Shown here in pieces: positions 60,207 to 64,000 of a stretch of DNA of 64,000 nt. A model generated the notes under the pieces. That model searched no databases. It was not told where the DNA came from and worked only from the letters and a program-made list of their open reading frames with translations. Numbering within the stretch: the stretch's first letter is position 1; the number at the start of each line of letters is the position of its first letter. The stretch is from assembly GCF_003711105.1 (NCBI RefSeq), contig NZ_CP023865.1, positions 7,733,001 through 7,797,000 on the forward strand, given 5' to 3'. Source of the DNA: Actinoplanes teichomyceticus ATCC 31121 (GTDB taxonomy: Bacteria > Actinomycetota > Actinomycetes > Mycobacteriales > Micromonosporaceae). The position numbers and the translations under genes are program-made.

Positions 60207-62567
60207 TCAGGCCTCCACCAACATCTCGTCGGACGCGTCGCTGTAGAAGTTCGGGTCGGCGGCGAGGATCGCCCGGCGCACGTCGAGCAGCTCGGTGACC
60301 CGCTGCTGGATCACCGCGGTGCCGACCAGGCCGTCCTCCTCCGCGTCGCGGCGGGCCGTGGTCGAGTTCTCCGCGATGTCCACGATCCGGTCGACCACCA
60401 GCGCCACGCTCCGTCCGCCCTCGCTGTAGACGACCACCGACACGGTGTCGCCCTCCGGCTCCTCGCCGTACGCCCCGAGCAGGTGCGACAACCGCACCAG
60501 GGGCAGGATCTGCCCGCGGTACTGGACCACCTCCCGGGAGCCGGCGTGCTCGATCCGGTCACGCGGGAATTCCTCCAGCCGGGTGACCGTGTCCAGCGGG
60601 ATCGCCACCCGGCGCTCGCCGACCGCGGTGACCAGCAGGCGCTCGGTGCCGCCACCGCCCGAACCGCGCTTCTCCACCACGTTCTCGCGCTCCGAGTCGA
60701 CCGCCAGGTGCGAGCGGCGGGCCAGCGAGGAGACGTCCAGGATCAGCCCCACCTTGCCGTCGCCCAGGATGGTGGCGCCGGCGTACAGGCCGATGTCCTT
60801 GAACCGGGTGTTCAGCGCCTTGACGACCACTTCCTCGGTGTTCAGCACCCGGTCCACGACCAGGCCGAAGCGCCGGCCGTCGGCCTGCAGCACCATGATG
60901 TAGACGCCCTGGTCGCCGCCGACCTCGAGGCCGAGCGCCCGGTCCAGGCGCACCAGCGGGAGCAGCTTGCCGCGCAGCCGGTAGACCGGCGCCCCGGAGG
61001 CGTACTCCACCTTGGTGGTCTGCCCGTCGACGAAGACCAGTTCGAGCACCGCGACCTGGGGCACCACGTAGCGCTGGTCGCCGCAGTCGACGGTCAGCGC
61101 CTGGATGATGGCCAGCGTCAGCGGGATGGTGAGCCGCCAGACCGTACCCTCGCCGGGCGTCGAGTCGACGCTGACCGCGCCGCCGATGTTCTCGATGTTG
61201 GTCTTCACCACGTCCATGCCGACACCGCGGCCGGAGACGTTGGTGACCTTGGCGGCGGTGGAGAACCCGGGCTGGAAGACCATCGCCATGATGTCGCGCT
61301 TGTCCATGTTCGGGATCTGCTCCGGGCGGAGCAGCCCGTTCTCCACGGCCTTCTGCGCGATCCGGTCGACGTTCAGGCCGGCCCCGTCGTCCGCGACCTC
61401 GACCGCGACGTGCCCACCCTCGTGGTACGCGCGCAGGGTCAGCGTGCCCTCCGGGCCCTTGCCGGCGGCCAGCCGGCGCTCCGGCTCCTCGATGCCGTGG
61501 TCGACCGCGTTGCGCACCAGGTGGGTCAGCGGGTCCTTGACCGCCTCCAACAGGCTCCGGTCGAGCTCGGTCTCCTTGCCCTCCATCACCAGCTGGACCT
61601 GCTTGCCCAGCGAGTTGCTCAGGTCCCGGACGACCCGGGGCAGCTTGGACCAGATGTGCTCGATGGGCTGCATCCGGGTCTTCATGATGCCCTCTTGCAG
61701 CTCACTGGTGATCATGCCGAGCCGCTGGGCGCTGCGCACCAGACCGGAGTCGCCGGTCTCCATCACGCCACGGACCAGCTGGTTACGGGCCAGCACCAGC
61801 TCGCCGACCATGTTCATCAGGGTGTCCAGAAGGTCCACGTCGACCCGGATGGCGCTGTCCGCGATGCTGCGCTTGGGGGCCTGCGACTGCAGCGCCTCGT
61901 TCACCGCGGCCGGCTGCGCCTTGCCCTCCTCCAGCAGGATCGTGCCGAGCCTGCGCTCGTCACCCTCGATCTGCTGCTGCAACGCGGAGGTCACGTCGCC
62001 GGGCTGCGCCGCGCCGGCCTCGACCAGGATCTGGCCGAGCGGCTGGCGCTGCTCGGCGACCGGCTCGGGCGCCGGGCGCGCGGCGGGCGGCTCCGGCAGC
62101 GGGACCGGCGCCTCGGCGGGGGCCGCGGCGGCGGGCGCGGGGGCCGCGGCGGCCGGCGCCGCGGCGGGCGCGCCGTCCGACGGCGCGTTCATCTGCGCGT
62201 GGACCTTCGTGATGATGCTGTCGATGTCGACCTCGTCCTCGGTGCCCTTCTCCTCGATCGAGGAGAGCAGGGCCCGGACGCCGTCGATGGTCAGGAGCAA
62301 CGTGGTGATGGTCTCCGGCGTGACGGGCTGGACGCCGTCGCGCAACCGGGAGAGCAACGACTCACCGGCGTGCGCCAGCTTCTCCAGCCGGGAGAACGCC
62401 AGGAACCCACTGGTGCCCTTGATGGTGTGGATCGCCCGGAAGATCCGGGAGATCAGGTCACGCGAGTCCGGTTCCTGCTCGAGGCTCACGAGGTCCCGGT
62501 CGATCTGATCCAGGTTCTCGTGCGACTCCATCAGGAATTCGCCGACGATCTCGCCAAGGTCTTCCAC
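60207..62567 (-). CDS. cheA: chemotaxis histidine kinase CheA with two CheW-like domains
   Basis: CheA phosphorylates CheY and CheB in response to receptors. The 786-residue protein has an HPt domain with His47 (FRAIHTIKGTSGFLAFSRLE). A linker carries two short repeats (LGQILVEAGAAQPGDVTSAL and LGTILLEEGKAQPAAVNEAL) where P2 is expected. The dimerisation helices, an ATPase domain (LVRNAVDHGIEEPERR, ADDGAGLN, GRGVGMDVVKTNIE) and two CheW-like domains follow. GTG 62567 has GGAGG 8 bases upstream and is chosen over TTG 62621. It heads the che operon. Confidence 0.95.
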   Translation of the reverse strand: MEDLGEIVGEFLMESHENLDQIDRDLVSLEQEPDSRDLISRIFRAIHTIKGTSGFLAFSRLEKLAHAGESLLSRLRDGVQPVTPETITTLLLTIDGVRALLSSIEEKGTEDEVDIDSIITKVHAQMNAPSDGAPAAAPAAAAPAPAAAAPAEAPVPLPEPPAARPAPEPVAEQRQPLGQILVEAGAAQPGDVTSALQQQIEGDERRLGTILLEEGKAQPAAVNEALQSQAPKRSIADSAIRVDVDLLDTLMNMVGELVLARNQLVRGVMETGDSGLVRSAQRLGMITSELQEGIMKTRMQPIEHIWSKLPRVVRDLSNSLGKQVQLVMEGKETELDRSLLEAVKDPLTHLVRNAVDHGIEEPERRLAAGKGPEGTLTLRAYHEGGHVAVEVADDGAGLNVDRIAQKAVENGLLRPEQIPNMDKRDIMAMVFQPGFSTAAKVTNVSGRGVGMDVVKTNIENIGGAVSVDSTPGEGTVWRLTIPLTLAIIQALTVDCGDQRYVVPQVAVLELVFVDGQTTKVEYASGAPVYRLRGKLLPLVRLDRALGLEVGGDQGVYIMVLQADGRRFGLVVDRVLNTEEVVVKALNTRFKDIGLYAGATILGDGKVGLILDVSSLARRSHLAVDSERENVVEKRGSGGGGTERLLVTAVGERRVAIPLDTVTRLEEFPRDRIEHAGSREVVQYRGQILPLVRLSHLLGAYGEEPEGDTVSVVVYSEGGRSVALVVDRIVDIAENSTTARRDAEEDGLVGTAVIQQRVTELLDVRRAILAADPNFYSDASDEMLVEA

Positions 62568-62598
62568 GTCAACTACCTCCTGCTCGGCTTCACAGCAC

Positions 62599-62625
62599 TC
62601 ATCGACCCCGACGGTCGCCAACTGA
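62599..62625 (-). promoter_or_regulatory. candidate FliA-type promoter of the cheA operon
   Basis: On the minus strand TCAG (62625-62622), 15 bases and GTCGATGA (62606-62599) match the flagellar pattern with the usual second C replaced by T. A single TcrA-like half site GCAACCA lies at 62652-62646, near the expected distance. The -10 is 32 bases before the cheA start. Confidence 0.45.
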
Positions 62626-62658
62626 GAAGACTCGCCCGGTACGCCTGGTTGCCAGTTG

Positions 62659-63357
62659 TCAGGCCTCGCCGCCCGGGCGCCGGTAGCGGTAGCCGAACCC
62701 GCGGACCGACTCGATCGGCGACTCGTCCGGGTCGGACCAGCCGAGCTTGCGCCGCAGCCGCAGCACCGCGAACTTGACCCGCTCCTGGCCGATGCCGGTC
62801 GGGTCGTCCCACGCCTGGGTCAGCAGCTGGTTCGGCGAGAGCACCGCGCCGGCGTGCCGGACCAGCGCGTTGAGCAGGCGGAACTCGGTCGGCGTGAGGC
62901 GCTTCTCCTCCCCCTTGACGTAGACCCGGCGCTTGGTCGGATCGAGGTGGACCAGGCCGTCGTCGTAGATCTGGCTGGCCCAGTTGCTCTGGCCGCTGGA
63001 CGAGCGGCGCAGCAGCGCCTCCACCCGGGCCAGCAGCTCGTTGTTGGCGAACGGTTTGGTCAGGTAGTCGTCGGCGCCGCCACGCAGCCCGCGGACCTTC
63101 TCCGCCTCCTGGCCGTGCGCGGTGAGCACCAGGACCGGCACGTCGGACACGTCGCGCAGCCGCTCCAGCACCTGCCAGCCGTCCATCTCCGGCAGCCCCA
63201 CGTCGAGCACCACCAGGTCGGGATGCTCGGCGTACGCCTCCTTCAGGCCGGAGCGGCCGTCCGCGGCATGCGCCACCTCGTACCCGGCGCGGCTGAACAG
63301 CAGCCGCAGGGCGAGTGCGATGTCCGGGTCGTCCTCGACCACGAGTAGGCGACTCAT
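62659..63357 (-). CDS. orphan OmpR/PhoB-family response regulator
   Basis: The 232-residue regulator has a receiver (VVEDDPD at 6-12, Asp52 in VVLDVGLPEMDG, LTKPF) and a C-terminal winged helix ending SVRGFGYRYRRPG. No histidine kinase gene is adjacent, so it is an orphan. It borders the cheA promoter and the flagellar locus. OmpR-family regulators bind direct repeats with an 11-bp period, which is the period of the TcrA-type boxes in this locus, so it is a candidate for the regulator that reads them. That link is inference. Confidence 0.9.
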   Translation of the reverse strand: MSRLLVVEDDPDIALALRLLFSRAGYEVAHAADGRSGLKEAYAEHPDLVVLDVGLPEMDGWQVLERLRDVSDVPVLVLTAHGQEAEKVRGLRGGADDYLTKPFANNELLARVEALLRRSSSGQSNWASQIYDDGLVHLDPTKRRVYVKGEEKRLTPTEFRLLNALVRHAGAVLSPNQLLTQAWDDPTGIGQERVKFAVLRLRRKLGWSDPDESPIESVRGFGYRYRRPGGEA

Positions 63358-63812
63358 CGTGTGCTCACCCTGCCCCCAACCCGCGCTCGCGCCCGTTCTC
63401 GGGCACGGCCGAATCCCCTCGCGCTCGCCCCGAGCGCCGGGAAGTCGGTGTCTTGCCTGGCACCGTCCGCGCGACCGCGAACGGGAGAAATTCGAAGGCG
63501 CAAAAACACCATAGCGTGATGTGTTCGCCTATTTACGGACAGTGACAGTCTAGCGGGCAACGGCCTGGCCCACGGCCGGTCCACGAGGATCTTCGGCCAA
63601 CACCGATGCGCGGCGGGGCGCCGGCGGGGCGCCGGCGGGTCGGCCCGCGGGGGCGCGCGGCGGGTCGGCCCCCGCGGGCCCGCCCATCCCCCCAGGATTT
63701 CACGTCGGCTACGGCTTTTCTGCCGTTCCGCGAAAGATGTGACACGCGGCGAAGTACGGGGTCCGATATCCCTGGTGGACGAATCGCGTCCACACGGATC
63801 CGGAGGAAACCC
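63358..63812. other. 455-bp divergent intergenic region without a gene
   Basis: The region separates the orphan regulator from the secreted-protein gene. Its middle (63610-63690) is an extreme GC-rich stretch with a repeated CGGCGGGTCGGCCC at 63633-63646 and 63658-63671. A poor TcrA-like repeat (GCAACGG-CCTG-GCCCACG) starts at 63557. An A/T-richer segment around 63480-63550 may hold promoters. No open frame looks real. Confidence 0.5.
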
Positions 63813-64000
63813 GTGTTCGACAAGGTGGTACGCCGTGCCTCCGCGCTCGTGGCCGCGCCCGCACTGATCGCCCTGCCCGCCGCGCTGTTCGCCCTGCCGC
63901 ACGCGGTCAGCGCCCAGGGACCGGTGGTCCCGAACCGCCCGCCGAGCCCGCCGCAGCCGACGGTCACCGTCACCGCGTCTCACTCGCCGGTGACGTCACC
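63813..64000 (+). CDS. secreted protein, N-terminal part (3' end outside window)
   Basis: GTG 63813 follows a GGAGG site by 6 bases. The visible 62 residues begin with a basic segment (FDKVVRRAS) and a hydrophobic stretch rich in Ala, Leu and Pro. A plausible signal peptidase site follows at AVSA-QG. A Pro-, Thr- and Val-rich stretch comes next. The gene runs off the window, so the product cannot be named beyond a predicted exported protein. Confidence 0.75.
   Translation, partial: MFDKVVRRASALVAAPALIALPAALFALPHAVSAQGPVVPNRPPSPPQPTVTVTASHSPVTS

Noticed and set aside
63460-63477. TcrA-like repeat GCACCGT-CCGC-GCGACCG
   Set aside because: Only 11 of 14 positions fit, in GC-rich DNA where such matches are expected by chance.
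63557-63574. TcrA-like repeat GCAACGG-CCTG-GCCCACG
   Set aside because: Only 11 of 14 positions fit and no promoter follows at the 8-bp distance.

Overview
The window is high-GC, gene-dense actinobacterial DNA, most likely from a motile, sporangium-forming member of the Micromonosporaceae such as Actinoplanes. The reasons are a polar flagellar-chemotaxis cluster lacking P- and L-ring genes, an mshA gene for mycothiol synthesis, many GTG and TTG starts, and a left arm whose gene order resembles the Mycobacterium tuberculosis region around Rv0484c-Rv0502. No rRNA, tRNA, CRISPR array, insertion sequence or prophage was seen.

Positions 1-24000 hold housekeeping and regulatory genes. In order these are a DUF5667 protein, an acyltransferase and SDR pair, the 33-residue ribosomal protein bS22, an excisionase-type HTH protein, proline dehydrogenase, a CGNR zinc-finger protein, a TIM-barrel isomerase, the RegX3-SenX3 (PhoP-PhoR) phosphate system with a PHO box next to phoU, phosphoglycerate mutase and two tandem paralogous MFS transporters. 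After a 1-kb stretch without a recognisable gene come YbjN, mshA, an SDR, a methyltransferase that appears to start at ATC, a lone receiver protein, a secreted subtilase, a DUF7455 protein, a PAS histidine kinase, an SRPBCC protein and a PHP-domain protein.

Positions 24100-62600 are one flagellar and chemotaxis locus of seven or eight transcription units. The minus strand carries flgN-flgK-flgL-fliW(-csrA), flbD-motA-motB-fliL-M-N-O-P-R-flhB, flhA-flhF-like-75 aa, flgD-flgE, and cheA-cheW-290 aa-cheB-cheR-cheY-cheX-cheY-162 aa. The plus strand carries fliC, fliD-fliS-110 aa, flgB-flgC-fliE-F-G-H-I and fliJ-(NlpC/P60-SLT)-fliK. Strong hairpins separate several units. An orphan OmpR-type response regulator and the start of a secreted protein close the window.

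The main result of the hunt is a shared regulatory grammar. Nearly every flagellar or chemotaxis unit is preceded by a WhiG/FliA-like promoter of the form T(C/A)AG-N15-GCCGA. Before flgB there is also a perfect 11-bp-period direct repeat GCAACCG-N4-GCAACCG, which matches what I recall as the Actinoplanes TcrA box, 8 bp upstream of the -35. A 13/14 copy lies before flbD and a weaker copy in the same geometry before fliD.

The machinery itself is unusual. fliQ is missing between fliP and fliR, FlhB carries NPVH instead of NPTH, the FlhF-like protein has lost its P-loop, FliM lacks the N-terminal CheY-binding peptide, a muramidase-peptidase fusion sits beside fliK, and two conserved-looking chemotaxis-operon proteins have no recognised function.
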